Below, piece after piece: positions 1 through 12,397 of a stretch of DNA of 64,000 nt; positions within the stretch are counted from its first letter, which is position 1, and each line of letters begins with the position of its first letter. This DNA comes from Adiantum capillus-veneris (Eukaryota > Streptophyta > Polypodiopsida > Polypodiales > Pteridaceae). The translations under genes were made by a program, and so were the position numbers. The notes beneath the pieces were generated by a model. It did not search any database, was not told the DNA's origin, and worked only from the letters and a program-made list of their open reading frames with translations. The stretch is from NCBI GenBank assembly GCA_014529385.2, contig CM043948.1:20831951-20895950 (forward strand), in the 5' to 3' direction.

Positions 1-3000
1 TAGTCTCTGTAAGCAAAAAAAGTGTGCAGAGAATTGCAGCTATTAAAAGGGGTATTTTTTGGCTCTTATCCCAAGGGATTTTCTCTGTCTTCTTAGTCAA
101 CATGATTCCTCTTGTAGTCCCCTTTTAATTGGCCCAGTTTGGGCTTAATTTGGGTAGAAAATGGCATGTTGACCACTTTTTGACCAAGGAAAAGGGGGGA
201 GGGGAAGTGTCCAGAGGACCAAAAGCATGCCTAGCTCATGTCCAGCTAGTGGGAACCCAAAATGGGAGACCCTCCATTTTCCACTTGCTCCCCCCCATGT
301 GGGATTACTTCATTGCCACTTGGCACCATCCTCCCACCTCCCCACTTAAGCACATAAATTTCCTGTTTTGCTCCCCACACCGAGCAATCTTGAGCACCGA
401 ATGCGACGTTGTAAAGCCCGGCTCGGAGCTCATCACTTTGGCCATTTTCAAAAATCTTTGACCACACCTTTTCTAATTTAATTATTAAATTGGCCCACTT
501 GCCTTTCCTCGCATGCATCCGCACCCACTTTCTAAGTAAAGAACCGCACATTTCAAATGCATGTAACTCATGATGTATGAATCCGATTCATCGGCTATCA
601 AGCATGACTAAAAATACTCATTGAAAACCACCTTATAGAATTTTGACCAACCCAAAACTCTTCCAAATGACTAAGAAGAACCAAGATTTATACATAAATT
701 TTACAAGAGCACTTTGAAAACTCAAAGCATTATGTACATCTATGTACTCGAGGCTAGTGAGCAAGCTTTTTAGCATGGATCAGTGACTTTATCTTCATCC
801 AAAAAATGCTTGACAATGTTCAACTTCTTGTGTGTGGCTACTACCAGTTTAAGTTTGACTAGACTTTTGAGATGAAATCCAAGGTCATTGCAATGAACCC
901 CCTAGCCATTTGAGCAGTTAGAGCTCATTTTTTTATAGTGGCATCATGGCTTTGGTATGGCTATCAGTGTTCTTATCAAAGAGATAGACTTTCCCATTTT
1001 ACCATGCTTCCCCAGCCTAAGGATAGAGACCTTTGGCTACTTTCCATGATAAGTTTTGAGATCGGACCGTGTTGAAGACACCATGTAGGGTAGCTTCCAA
1101 TGTTGCCAAGGTAGTAGGCATACCTACAATACATGTTCTAGTTTGAGACACCCAAAACATCTTGAAGGTAGTTATAATACATCGACTAAGTGGCGGTCTG
1201 CTACGTCAGAGCATGGAGTATTTGAGGATCCCAAATCAGTGTGTCATTTGTAGCAGACAGATGGCCATCTTGCAAAGGCCTATCCATGAAAGAGGTCCCA
1301 ACCCTTCACACAAACCCAGCCTACTAAGTTTGGCCAAGCTCAACAAGTACAGATGCATGGAGAACATGTAGGTACCTCTTCCAAGATAGGTGCCTAGGTA
1401 GAGAAGGGGTAGTAGCAGGTTTGTGGCTTTCATCATCAGGGAAAAACACACTAGTTCATCATCCCTAGTGATTGCATTCACGAGGCCACTAGTAGCAACA
1501 TCCCACAAAGGAGCCATTTTGACCCTCTATAGTAGGATGATCTCATAAATATCCCCTCCACCTTAGCTTCACCACCACCAATAGCCCCTCGTCTTTTTCT
1601 TCGGTGCGGCAAGCAAACTTTACATTGATCCTGGAGCCAATACACATGATCTTGTTATTAAGCACACTTCAAAGTCAAAAACTCCTTATGATGCACCATT
1701 TGAGCTATAATGAGTCAAATTTAAGTTTGAATCCAAAAAATTACTACTAAAAGACACAAAAACAAAATGTAATCATCAATAAAACAATCTAGAAAAAAAA
1801 GTACATTTGAGGTAATAAGCATGCTTATTGTCTAGGGCATGGTTTGGTATAAAAATTAAACTTTGGCCGTGCACATGGGTTATAGGCATTGAAATATACA
1901 AGATTTGACTTTCGGGGAAATAAATGCTTGATTAGGGTCATTTTGTACCTAGAAGGCTTCTAAAAATGACTAACTATTGGTGCAAATTCTTGGGATGTCC
2001 AATTTCTCCCAAAATTGATGTGTAGGCTTGTGATAACATATTGAAGTTGGTGGTATTAAGCTTTTGCAAAAATGGGCTCATTCTTGCATTAGAGATAATC
2101 ACATAGATAATATGTTCGTTACCATTTTTTCATTTTTGCTTCATGGGTGGTTTACCATCATCTTCCAATGCCTTGAATGTGATTTTGAAAATTTTTGGGT
2201 TTGGGAGTGTTCCCTTGGGCTAAATTTTGGAATCTAGAAGTACATGTGCATTTTTGGTGATGGGAAAAAAGTGAAAGTAAGTTTTGTGTTTTTTTGTGGA
2301 TTTAGAGATGTGATGCAATATGTAAAAGAGGTATGTCATGGAAAAATATAAGTTGGGGTCATTTTTGGGCTTGGTGATAATAAGGTTGCTATTACCTACC
2401 CTTGCAAATATTTATCAAAATTTAATTCTATTGACTTATGTTTGTCCTATACGCCTAGTAAATAACCCTTAGTCCCTTTTTGAACTTCTTTTGATCCCTT
2501 TGGATGGGATCTTTCACGCGATTGGAGGTCCTCATTTCACTTTGGGCTTGCAACCATAGGCTCCTGCATGTTCTTCATGTCCCACAGGTTGTAGGGACCT
2601 TCTCTGTCAAGTTTTGTTCCATTTGGAGTAGATTTGTGGCTACAGGCTAAAAATGATGTTTTGTAGCCCTTCAAGCCATTTTCTATTTTCATTGACCACA
2701 AATGGTGTTTTCTTTTATTCCCATTGCGGTACATTGTTTATAACCCCTATGGAAAAGCCTCTTGTGAAGTCAAAAGTTGATTCTCACATGGGAAAACTTG
2801 AGCTTATTATCTATAGAACCCTTTGGATCCCAACAAAATGGTCATCTAAGTTTGTGGGATTGTTCTATATGCCTGTGCTATGACCCCCTTCAAGTTTGTT
2901 CTACTTTGGTGTACTAGGCCAGACAGTCACCTTTGCATTCGTTCTTTCTTGGGAAGGTTTTGCAAGCATAGGATTTTTTTGAGCTACCCCAACATCATAT

Positions 3001-3690
3001 GCAGATTCAAACATGCTTGCTAGTATGTTAGGAACTCACCTCTCATGTCTTGTGCAATACTATGTAGTGTAGAGGTCGGTAGAAGTCCAAAAGCTGCGCC
3101 AAAAAGTAGTCTCCAGAGCCTCCAAAAGTCACCAGTGAGAATGAGACTATTTTTGGCCTACTAGAACTATACATACCTAAGCTTCCCTTATCACTTTCTC
3201 TCATACCCCCAAATTAATCGTAATAAATCATGAGGTATATTTGTCTTTTGAATATTTCTCCATTTGGATTTTGATTGCCCTGTTTTTGAAGATTTATTAG
3301 AATCGAGTCTCGTGGACCTAATTTAGGCCTCTTGTAAGCATCATCATAATTGAACAAGGTTTGACTTACTTGTCTATCTCTTCATCCTAATCATCAAGGT
3401 ACCTTCCAATTTTCCATTTGAGTTTGTTTGATATTTATTTATTAATTTTTATTTACTTATTTGGAAAATCACAAAAATTACAAAATCAATTAAAAAATAT
3501 AAAACCCTTGATCGTAGGTGGTTACACTTTCTTGCTTCTTTTGGGTTGTGGAGGTGGTTCTAGTGGTTTGTAAGTACTCTGCTTCCTTTTCTATTGTTCT
3601 TTGGACACACAAATCTACTTAGGATTTTCTTGTAGAGCTGGGATTTTGGTACCCAACAATGCCTGGTTTCTTGAATGCATGTGCTATGAG
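1..3690. other. Relict intergenic DNA, no gene recognised
   Basis: This is AT-rich non-coding sequence. Short open stretches occur on both strands, but none shows a recognisable domain, a splice-supported exon chain or a promoter next to it. It probably consists of old repeat DNA, since decayed gypsy pol pieces start at 3.8 kb, but I see no direct repeat or retroelement motif here. Confidence 0.5.
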
Positions 3691-3847
3691 TGTAGATCTT
3701 ATGCTAAGCAACTGACATAGATGTAGTTCTTGGAATCTATCCTGTCAACTTTGAAACTAGTAGGTCTCCCTTCTATTCCTCCTTGTTGTAAGAAAATGGT
3801 ACTTTTAACTTCCCACCTTTGAGTGTTAGTTCCAACACTTTTGTGTC

Positions 3848-4170
3848 CTAATCTTGAAAATCTTTGTATGTACGCATCCACGGAACTCCTTGTATCATAC
3901 CTTCATTCATGTGCTTATCTAGAATGTAGATAAACATATGTGGGCAAGGAAATCCATGTACAAACATGTTGAAATTGATCATTAACAAAGTTGGAGTGGA
4001 TTCTTTATGGCATGTTTCACTTTGGCTTTGCAATACTCCAAGGGTTGGAATTTTGCCTTTTTGTATGCGGAATAGCTTATTGCATTTATCCTAGCACATG
4101 TATCTGCTAATACTTTGACTTTGAGTCCATCTTTTAGGGTCACTATTATCCTCATTTCCAGACCATCCAA
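3848..4170 (-). pseudogene. Decayed gypsy-type aspartic protease fragment
   Basis: Read on the minus strand, overlapping open frames contain VLADTCAR, which resembles the Asp-Thr-Gly-Ala active site of retroelement aspartic proteases with Gly replaced by Cys. About 60 residues later comes GVPWMRTY, which resembles the family's conserved Gly-x-Pro-Trp-Leu motif near the protease C-terminus. The order and spacing fit a protease that would cut a gag-pol polyprotein. The pieces lie in two frames, so this is a relict. Another relict pol piece, with reverse transcriptase motifs, lies 2 kb to the right on the same strand, but in the wrong order to belong to the same intact element. Unrelated chance similarity is possible because the motifs are short. 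Confidence 0.45.
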
Positions 4171-5034
4171 CCACTCATCATTCGTCCCTACCTCATCTTT
4201 TGGTAAGGCCTAAGTGAAATGTAGAGCTTCAAAATGTATTGATTGGCATAATTTTTGGGACCGGTTGCATTGCTTTTTTTCTCTTTAGAACTCAAATGCA
4301 AGCTTCTTCTTGAGATTCTTCAATGATCTATTGGCGTTTGATTTTGCGTTCTTTTACTGCATGCACCTTCCATAAGATCATTGGCCAATGGAATATTATA
4401 CTTTTGCGAACGGCATCCAGTAATCCAGCTTTCCATGATTTCCCCATCTATGATTTTCAATAGCTTGAATATATTAAACTTGGTAGTGATTTTATTTTGT
4501 GCATTATTCGTAAAGGTTTCTAAGCCCTATTTCCCACAAATGTCACAAAGTCATTTCAAAATCTCATCAACACATCTTCACACAAAAAGAAACATGATAC
4601 CATCATGAGCACATGTAGAGGTTGTTTTGGTGAACTTTGTACGAATGAAATTTATGCCTATATCGGTGCCTATGTACCCATGAAAATTGTAAAAGGATGA
4701 GAAACTGTATCACTAATACGGTAAGACCTTTCTTATTGACAAAAACTTTGTGCATTATTAAAGATATGTATGTCATTCTTAGGCTCAAGGCATTATAAAT
4801 CACTTGTGACGTGCCACATATGGCTAGTCAAGCACAAGCAACCAAACAAAGATGAACAAAATGGGGCAACAATAAGCAATCAACAACAAGGGCACAACAT
4901 CACAAAGACAAAAACTATGGTTTTGTGTGAGGGACAAAATCCTCCAACCGAGGAAATAACCTTATGTATATGTGAAGCACTCAATTTTTGTATTTTTCAC
5001 TACCCTCATTTGTATTGTAGGGGAAAACTCACAA
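4171..5034. other. No gene recognised
   Basis: I see AT-rich DNA with no convincing coding frame, promoter or repeat structure. Confidence 0.4.
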
Positions 5035-5389
5035 GGGAAGAGTTTTTGGGGTTGTGGATTTTGTCACACCTCACACCCATAGAAAATCCCCCTAGTCTAG
5101 AAGTCATGTGGATCATGTGTGTGAATTTATGAAGGCAAGAGGTGTGAGTAAGAAAGAAACTTGTGTGTGCACGTGTGTGTGAGAGTAGCATGTGCAACAG
5201 GCAAGGTGCATGTAACAAGCTAGCATATAAGCAGATCTTTGTAATCTCTTTTATGTGCAATTATCAACTTAATTTTTCATCTACTCTACTGTGAATTTTT
5301 CTCTCTCAAGCTCTACACTAACCTCTCCAAGCATGCCATTACCAGGAATTGCACACTAATCTACCCACCTTAACACATCAGCAGGAACC
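5035..5389 (+). repeat. LTR-like repeat, copy 1
   Basis: The reverse complement of this segment matches 30,571-30,905 closely over more than 300 bp, including a run of CA repeats and the shared string CTTCTAGACTAGGGGGATTT. The segment ends in CA at 5,389, where the other copy is bordered by a degenerate primer-binding-like GGTATCAAAG. I read the pair as inverted copies of one LTR family. Sequence beyond the shared part differs between the two sites. Confidence 0.55.
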
Positions 5390-6109
5390 AAATTTAGGAG
5401 ACGCATAACAAGGAACATATCAATGAGTGTGCTTATGAGTGCAGCCACTGTTGTGATAGCCAGGATGTAATGATGGATGCTACCAGTTCTAAAGCTAAAG
5501 GGCCAACTGATTAAAGGAGCAAAGAGAAATTATGGATCAAGATCTAAAATAGGTCAAGCAAGAATAGAAAAAGAAAATCTTGGATGACATTAATTTAAAC
5601 AATCAAACTGATAATCAAAGGGAGAATTTTGAAATCAACCTCTAGTAAAAGGAGATGAAAAAAGGGATTGGATTGAGATATTGGTTAATTTACCATTACG
5701 GTTGTCCTTAAATCAGTTATTATGCATTGTACCACCATTCAAGGAGAGATTATTGAATAGATTGCTAAGGAAAGAATATGAAATTTAGACAAACCAAAAA
5801 GCTGAGCTCATAGTGCACAATATTGATCCAACATGATTTTATAATTCATATCATAAAGGTGACTTTCCAAGGCAGGTTGTTTGAATAAGTGTTGCTTGAT
5901 GGAGGATTTGAGTTGATTTATCAAAAAATGAAGTTGGGGAAATTTAGACCCAACACCGTTTTAGGTCAAAACGGCAGATCAAAGAGGATTTCAACGAGTA
6001 GGGATTTTGAGACAACATTCAATTTAGATTGCAAGAATGAATTTTTTGGTGAATGACGTGGTTCTTAATTTGAAGGAGGGAGATACTTCTTATGAGATGT
6101 TGTTGGTAA
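5390..6109. other. Probable retroelement interior, no gene recognised
   Basis: The stretch lies between an LTR-like repeat and a decayed reverse transcriptase on the minus strand. No domain motif could be read in it. It may be diverged interior of one of these elements. Confidence 0.3.
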
Positions 6110-6787
6110 AATCAACACTTCTCAGGATTTAAGCAAATCATATATACATGACATTTCTCAAAGACACTCTTGAGGTCATCAAAATGGTCTTCTCTTTTGG
6201 ATGAATGCATGCACATGTTATCCATATATACTTATAAGAAGTTTCCCACGTTTTCTTTGAGAGCATGACTCATTAGGCTTTAGAATGTTGTCGGTGGAGA
6301 ATTTGTAAGTGCAAAAGGAATGACTCTATATGTGAGTATTCTCCATTCCATGGTGAAAAAAAATTAGTGCTAGTCTTTAGGATCAATGGCTAGCTAATTG
6401 TAGCTGGAGAATCCATCTAAGAACTTGTAAGCTTCTTTTCCAGACACTCTCTCTAAAACATGATCAATGATAGGAAGAGAGTAGTTATCTCATCTACAAC
6501 ATTCACCTTCTTTATGTTTACACACACTCTCAAATTTTCATTCTCTTTTGTACCACCATGATTGGGGACACCCAATTAGTGTATTCTATTTCATAGATGA
6601 ATTTTTCTTCCTTGAGTTTCTTAATATCTTTTTTTTTTTGCAAATATCTCATTATAGGTATAGGATCATTGTCTACTAGGCTTAGCATCATCTTGCATGG
6701 GTATAGTGTGTGGAAAACGTTAGGATATACTCCCTTAAGATCTTTGCATAACCATGAAAAAACATCCCTATATGTCTTTAAAGTCAT
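6110..6787 (-). pseudogene. Decayed Ty3/gypsy reverse transcriptase
   Basis: The minus strand carries reverse transcriptase motifs in the expected order. First comes the N-terminal part with FIYEIEYTNWVSPIMVVQK (about 6,540-6,610), then IDHVLERVSGKEAYKFLDG, corresponding to the block with the first catalytic Asp, and then TYRVIPFALTNSPPTTF. Next is VYMDN at the position of the YxDD box, with the second Asp changed to Asn, and finally LKSVFEKCHVYMICLNPEKC. The enzyme would copy element RNA into DNA. Several stop codons interrupt the frame and the catalytic box is damaged, so this is a dead fragment of a gypsy pol gene. No matching LTRs were found around it. Confidence 0.8.
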
Positions 6788-8625
6788 AATGAGGATTCTC
6801 TCTTCCTCTGGAGATGAATTAGTCGCTATGTACCAAAATTATCTCATAATTCATCTTTTTTCCAAGGTCTACAATGGAAAATGTATACTGGTAGTCAATT
6901 CCACAAAAGCTAAGTATCATTTTGTTAGCGGGTCACCACCGTTGTAGCATAGCTATCTAGCACTAACATAATATGTCAATACTCAGGGAAGTGACTTTAA
7001 GGGAAGGTTCACTAGGCCTAAAGGACAAGTCTATAGAGTTTGGTAGCATTCTAAGAAGGTACATGGATCGCAATCAATCATGCTCCTTGTCACAAAAACT
7101 GCACTAGAACAACTTAAAAAGGTCGCCCTAAGGTCTAATAACACTCTCCTATGGTCAAAACGTTAAAAAAAATGATTTAAGAACTCAAATTTGAAGAGTA
7201 GGCTTGTAGATGTGTATTCGCGAACCACAATGAAGTTTGAAATTCTTATATCTAAGTGAAAGATCATGGAAAGAGGAACACAATGCAAGTTTTGGAATTG
7301 AAATTGGATTACCCAATCATGAGAGAAGTTGATTACAAGTTGGAGTTTCTTGACCGCTTGAGGGTACATACAATAGACCTCTTCTTTTTCCCAAAAGATA
7401 AGCCTCATTTTCACATTTTTATTGTCTTTATACCTAGGGATTTCTAAATGGCTAGTGACCCCAACTCACATGGACCTTTACACATATCTAGATAGAATAA
7501 CAATGCAAGGAATTGACCTAATACTCTAAAATCAGATTTACACCTAGTGTAGCTACACTAGCTTTGAAAAATAACAATGTACAAATACATTAAAAATATG
7601 GTGTCCGACTAGGTGGGTGATTGTATGTTGAAATGGCAAAACATTCAACAACCATTCCCCCCTTCCTAGCTCGTGTCATCCCTTGACACAACCATGTGCT
7701 ATATAGTCTTTAGGATTATCTTCAAGTTTGTCTTGTAAGGCAGGTCCTTAGCTTTGAAATTTATTTGTAATTGATGACACTCCCCCCTTTCTTGAGTGAT
7801 TTATATTTGTTGTCTCCATGTGTTAACTGAGCCGATGTCAGCTAACAAAAGCTGCTAAAGGCCAAAGACTTACGAATGCACATCAAGGACTAATATGAAG
7901 AAGCAATAAGATTGGAGTCACACATTTTTTGATGTTTTCCCAATATGACTATGTATTGTAAGTTCTCGATTTATTTCAGGCCATTGTAATAATTGTAATG
8001 GATTACGGGCTCAATGAGAGTTCCAAGCTGTAAAAAATAGGTCAATGGTGTACCTAGGTTGAAAATTTAGTAAGATGTGGAGACCTATTTAGGCCTTGGC
8101 CTCCCAAACAATGCACATTTTAACCCTAGGTATATAAGGCAGTTCTATGGAAATGGACTTAGGGTTCTCAACCTCATTTTTTTGAGACCGCTCTTAGCTC
8201 ATGGGGTGTGTGGCTATGGAGTCCTTGCACTTCTCCTTGCTCATGTGACTTGATAACCACTAATCAATGCTTTAATTTCTTTCACTATGCCTTTTGCATT
8301 TTTTCTAATGATTTTTTATGATGATTTGATTGGATAGATCATAGCTAATTAGTGGTTAATCATGATTTAAGTTTGTGTGATTGCCCTCTATTCTTTGTGT
8401 GTGTATGTAAGCTTCATTGGAGTGTGGATGCTCAATGGATCTATGCATGTGAACTTGTGTTTAGTGTGTTGCATGATGAGGTAATTTGTCTAAAGTCTCA
8501 CTTTTTATTGTTAACGTTTAATGTGAATGCCCTTTTATCTTAGTCCTTTTGGTTTATGTTTCATAGAGCGGTTGAGGTGAGTATACCTTGTACACCTTCA
8601 CACGTCATTTTTTTTAATGATGCAG
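6788..8625. other. No gene recognised; TATA-like site at 8,131
   Basis: This is AT-rich DNA without convincing coding frames. TATATAAG at 8,131-8,138 lies about 0.5 kb upstream of the gene-like region that starts near 8,626 and could be its core promoter or part of a relict LTR. Confidence 0.35.
8131..8138 (+). promoter_or_regulatory. TATA-like box
   Basis: TATATAAG matches a plant TATA box. Transcription from about 8,160 would run into the multi-exon unknown gene beginning at 8,626. No transcript evidence is available. Confidence 0.3.
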
Positions 8626-11238
8626 CACCTTGGCCTTGCAGATTCTACTTCAATTGTGGATAGATTGGAGACTGAGTTGCGTGATTGGGCACTAAAACAC
8701 ATGAAGAACAATAGCCAGGCACAAATTTTTTCTAAATGAGTGCGCATTCCAGTTGCATTTATTGTCCAACTTGTTTGGAAGGTAGATTACACTTTGCAAC
8801 ATCCACTACCATGGGTTGATGTTGTTTTTGTTTTTTGTAATATCAAAGAGCTTTCATAATTGTAGGATGAGTTCATGAAGGCCTATCATCGTAAGAAAAA
8901 AGATTTTCCACATTTGGAGAGCCTTGAGTATGGAGATTTTTGGGATGTGTATGATGAGAGAAGGGATAAAGAACTCTATGAGGTAGAGAAAACATTCACA
9001 AGAAGAGCCTATGAATATGTATCCATATCTAATCCAGAGAACAATGTGGCATGGTTTGATTTATGTGTGCGGTAAACCAAATGGCATGACAAGGCCAATA
9101 GGTTCACTATCAACAAAATCACCGAGCTTTCTCGAACCTCGCTTTCACCAACAGAGTGAGTATTTCTCTTTAGTATCTACATATAACCATTTACATTATT
9201 ACTTAAAGTTAAATTTTTTTGTAGGAAAACAAGAATTGCAATACTTTTGGAACAAGGGGATGAGGCAATGAAAGAGGTTGTAGTTCCTCATATGGATATA
9301 ACATTTTGAGAATGGTTGGCACCACATGTATATTGGTTTCATCTAGATGAAGAGGTGTGCAAAATTAAGAGATCTATGGAGGAGGACAATTCTACTTGGA
9401 AAAAAACTCATGAAAAAATACCGAGGTGTGAGTTAAAAGAATACCTTACACAAGCTCGTAGTGAACATTTTGAAGAATCTTTCTCAGTTAGGTAATCAAA
9501 AGGATACTTACTTGACAAGGAGCAACCTCACATAAAGTGTAGCGCAAGATCAATGTTGTATAGGCAGTTAGCAATGCCAATTAAAGCATGGCCATGCGGG
9601 CACTCTCCTCTTAAAACTAAGAGATTATTGTGTTGTAGGTGGTGGAGCCATGGTTTGCAGGTTTTAAGTTGGTATCATGAGCATCCAAGTGATGCGTGGA
9701 TTTATAATGAGTGCAAGGAGATAGGAATGTCTAGCAAACGAGATTGACTTGAAAAAGGTACTTAATTTGAATATATATGTATACATATATATAGTGTATA
9801 TTATGTATATTAATTTTATGGTTTTGTACATAGGTAAAAAATCAAAATGGAAAGAGAAAATGATGGACGTTGAGGAGTCTAGGCCTACATCTAAAACACG
9901 CAAGGGAAGAGGAAAAAACTTTCACTTGAGCCCAAACAATGTAAAATTCTCCCATCAAAGAAGCACAAAACTCAAGAGGATATGGAGGTTAAGTACAAGG
10001 AGGAGGTCTTGGAGGAGAACCACGAAACTCATGTTGAAGAGGGGGCCTCACAAGAACAAGCAATCTCAAAATCTCATATTGAACCATCAAATGGTGGGAG
10101 CACATATGCACTAGACCAAGAGATATTGAGTGCCTTCACTCTAGGTATGTAATGTATTTTAAAGTAATCTTATGATATTCAATATGGTTGTCTTATGTGT
10201 TATTTTCTATAGGGATAGGTCTTGCTATCCAACCCGTGCACTTACCACTCTTGTGCGACATTGAAGGCATTGTACATAAGCTACACAACTTTAATCGCCA
10301 CAATAGGTGAGTGAAAAATGATAAGAAATAGCTTGTACTGTCTAAAGGTTAATGAATACTTTATTAAGTTTGACTTGTTGTCTTTTCAAAAATTTGTCGC
10401 AAGTCCAATTACTCTTTGGGGGATTGAATATGTTTGGTGACATGGATATTGCTAGAGCTTTGCATGGAGCCCAAATGATTTGGGTTGACTTTGCCACATG
10501 TGTTATCGTATCTTGTACTAGTCCTCTTGTACCTGCTTGGAATGAGATGAGATTTGACCTCATCATTGAGGCAACTGCAACTCTTGACCAAGAGTATTTG
10601 TTGGACCATGGCACATTTGTTGAAACCTTACGAGGGGAAGATCTTAGTGATGTGGTCAACGTTTGTGGAGATACGGGCTTCACACTTATTTTATATCCTG
10701 CAATTTGTGGAGAGTTTTGAAGGTTTGACAAAGATAGTGATCCTAAAATTGTAAGTTTTCCACTGACTTTGCTGCATTGAAAATCATTTTTCAACTCACA
10801 CATGTGCATATTGGTACACTGATGTGGGTTATTAATATCTTCAACTATTTCCCAAGGACTAGAGGAGGACGACCCCGATATGATAGACATGCTGGAGAGA
10901 TGATAGCTGAAGGTGAGCGTTATCACCTAGTTAGTACACACATTCTAGAGGATGTGTACAATGAGAGGGATTGATTGGTGGTGGCACGCAGAAGTGATGG
11001 TCAACCAATCCAAGGACCTACACAACAACAACCATCTTTTTCACGGTAGCAGCACAAATTTTATGATTAAAAAATTTAGAATATTAACTATTGATGACAT
11101 GCTTGGTGTTTGAACAGATGGTTGCTTGGTACCTTCAATCAGGCTAGAGATATTGTACTAGATTTGTTTGCGGCAGACAAAGGAGCAATGTGGCGAGCTT
11201 ATCGACAATTACATAGACAATGTGAGCCTAGAGAATGA
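8626..11238 (+). pseudogene. Decayed multi-exon gene, unknown family
   Basis: Plus-strand exon-like blocks are joined by GT-AG introns at 9,156-9,224, 10,145-10,212 and 11,046-11,117, and each of these three preserves the frame across the junction. The first exon follows a pyrimidine-rich acceptor ending at 8,625. Readable pieces include DWALKHMKNN, EYGDFWDVYDERRDKELYEV, HEHPSDAWIYNECKEIG, an acidic exon around 9,990-10,144, IEGIVHKLHNFNRHNR, TATLDQEYLLDHGTFVETL and LFAADKGAMWRAYRQLHRQ. I do not recognise the protein. In-frame stops at 9,073, 9,307 and 9,493 and at least two frame changes show decay. A purine run and a TATA box just downstream (11,401-11,494) would fit the end of a retroelement, so it may be a gene carried or left by a mobile element rather than a host gene. 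Confidence 0.5.
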
Positions 11239-11389
11239 TGAAGAGTGTTTCTCAGCTTGCTTGAAGGGAACAAAGGCTCTTCCTCCTTATTGTGGATAGA
11301 CTAGATATACAGGTTGTATTTTACAAAAGATGTTTCCATCCATAAGGGAAAAGCACCACAAGAAGGCCCTTCACAAGCACAAGTAGAAG

Positions 11390-11820
11390 TTGGTCGGCCG
11401 CTAAGGGGGGGCACTATATGTAAAACCTATATAACACATGCGTTCAAGCACTGTTTATAAAACCCCTTAGCTGTGAATTTTTCACCTATAAAAGGGACCC
11501 TTTTCCTATTTAAATTGTAAATTGTTTTTGAGATAAATTTTTCAACTTGTCAAAATGTGAGAAAATATAGAATAAAATAATCCCAAATGTTGAACCCACA
11601 TGATAAGATTTTTTTATTGTAGTGACCCTCCTGAGGTCAGCCCATACCACACATTGTACCTCTTGAGACCCCACTTTGCAAATCTTCAAAACACACAGTT
11701 TTTCTTTCACAACCCCTCCTCATCTCTACTCTCAAGAAGGAATTTATTGTAAAGCATTGTAAAGCATCTCTACTCTCAAGAAGGAATTTATTGTAAAGCA
11801 TTGCTTAAACATGTAGAATC
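11390..11820 (+). other. Possible LTR edge with TATA box and 44-bp tandem repeat
   Basis: A purine run at 11,401-11,411 is followed by TGTAAAACC at 11,417, the arrangement of a polypurine tract and LTR start. TATAAAAG lies at 11,487-11,494. A 44-bp segment beginning CATCTCTACTCTC at 11,721 is repeated in tandem at 11,765. No partner LTR was found, so this is only a candidate. Confidence 0.3.
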
Positions 11821-12273
11821 TTCAACATTTATGACTTGGAAGTTGTAATTGCATGTACTTGTGGCATAATCTATTTTGATAAAAATGAATTTAGGTTTTG
11901 ATGTATGGCTTTGAATTTTCAAATGTGTTTTTTTAAGTGTAGTTTTTAAAGCATTTTTTTCAAAAAGTAGTACATTATTTGCTCACATCAAATTAGGTGA
12001 TTTTGTGAAAACCATATGCTGATAGTTTTCTGCAACAATGCATTAAGAATGCATAGAGAAAGGAATCTCTTCGTACTACAAAGGAGTCTTTAAATGAACC
12101 AAATTTTGTCTTTAAACCACCTTATTTTTATAATTTGAAGACTCACTCTTAGTGACATCACATTATGAATTTTGTGTCTCTTTATAACTTAGGTGTCAAT
12201 TTACAGTAGACCACATCTTCTCACAAACTTGTGTTGTAGTTGGAGCTATCAACAAATTTACTGCCATGCTTGC
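11821..12273. other. No gene recognised
   Basis: AT-rich spacer up to the junction with the gypsy element at 12,274. No motif seen. Confidence 0.4.
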
Positions 12274-12397
12274 CTTGGAAAGATGTCGTAGGGTAAAAAA
12301 GGGATCCTCTACCCGCTAAGTACGATTGACTAATGACTAAGGCTTTATCTCTTCTACCTCATAGTCGAGGACGACTATGATTTCAAGAGAGAGGTAA
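12274..12397 (+). repeat. Gypsy 3' interior remnant upstream of the left LTR
   Basis: These 124 bp match 19,471-19,594, the interior segment next to the right LTR, at a constant offset of 7,197. They include the purine-rich tract CAAGAGAGAGG. An insertion should have host DNA here, so this points to an additional, mostly lost element copy to the left, or to a tandem or recombinant structure. Confidence 0.85.

Noticed and set aside
10342-10926. Minus-strand 194-codon frame
   Set aside because: It is antisense to the plus-strand exon blocks with splice support and shows no domain; the plus-strand reading is better.
12284-12290. TGTCGTAGGG at 12,284 as the left LTR start
   Set aside because: The polypurine tract ends at 12,397 and the independent LTR copy at 43,732 starts with TGTCATAAAA, so the LTR starts at 12,398.
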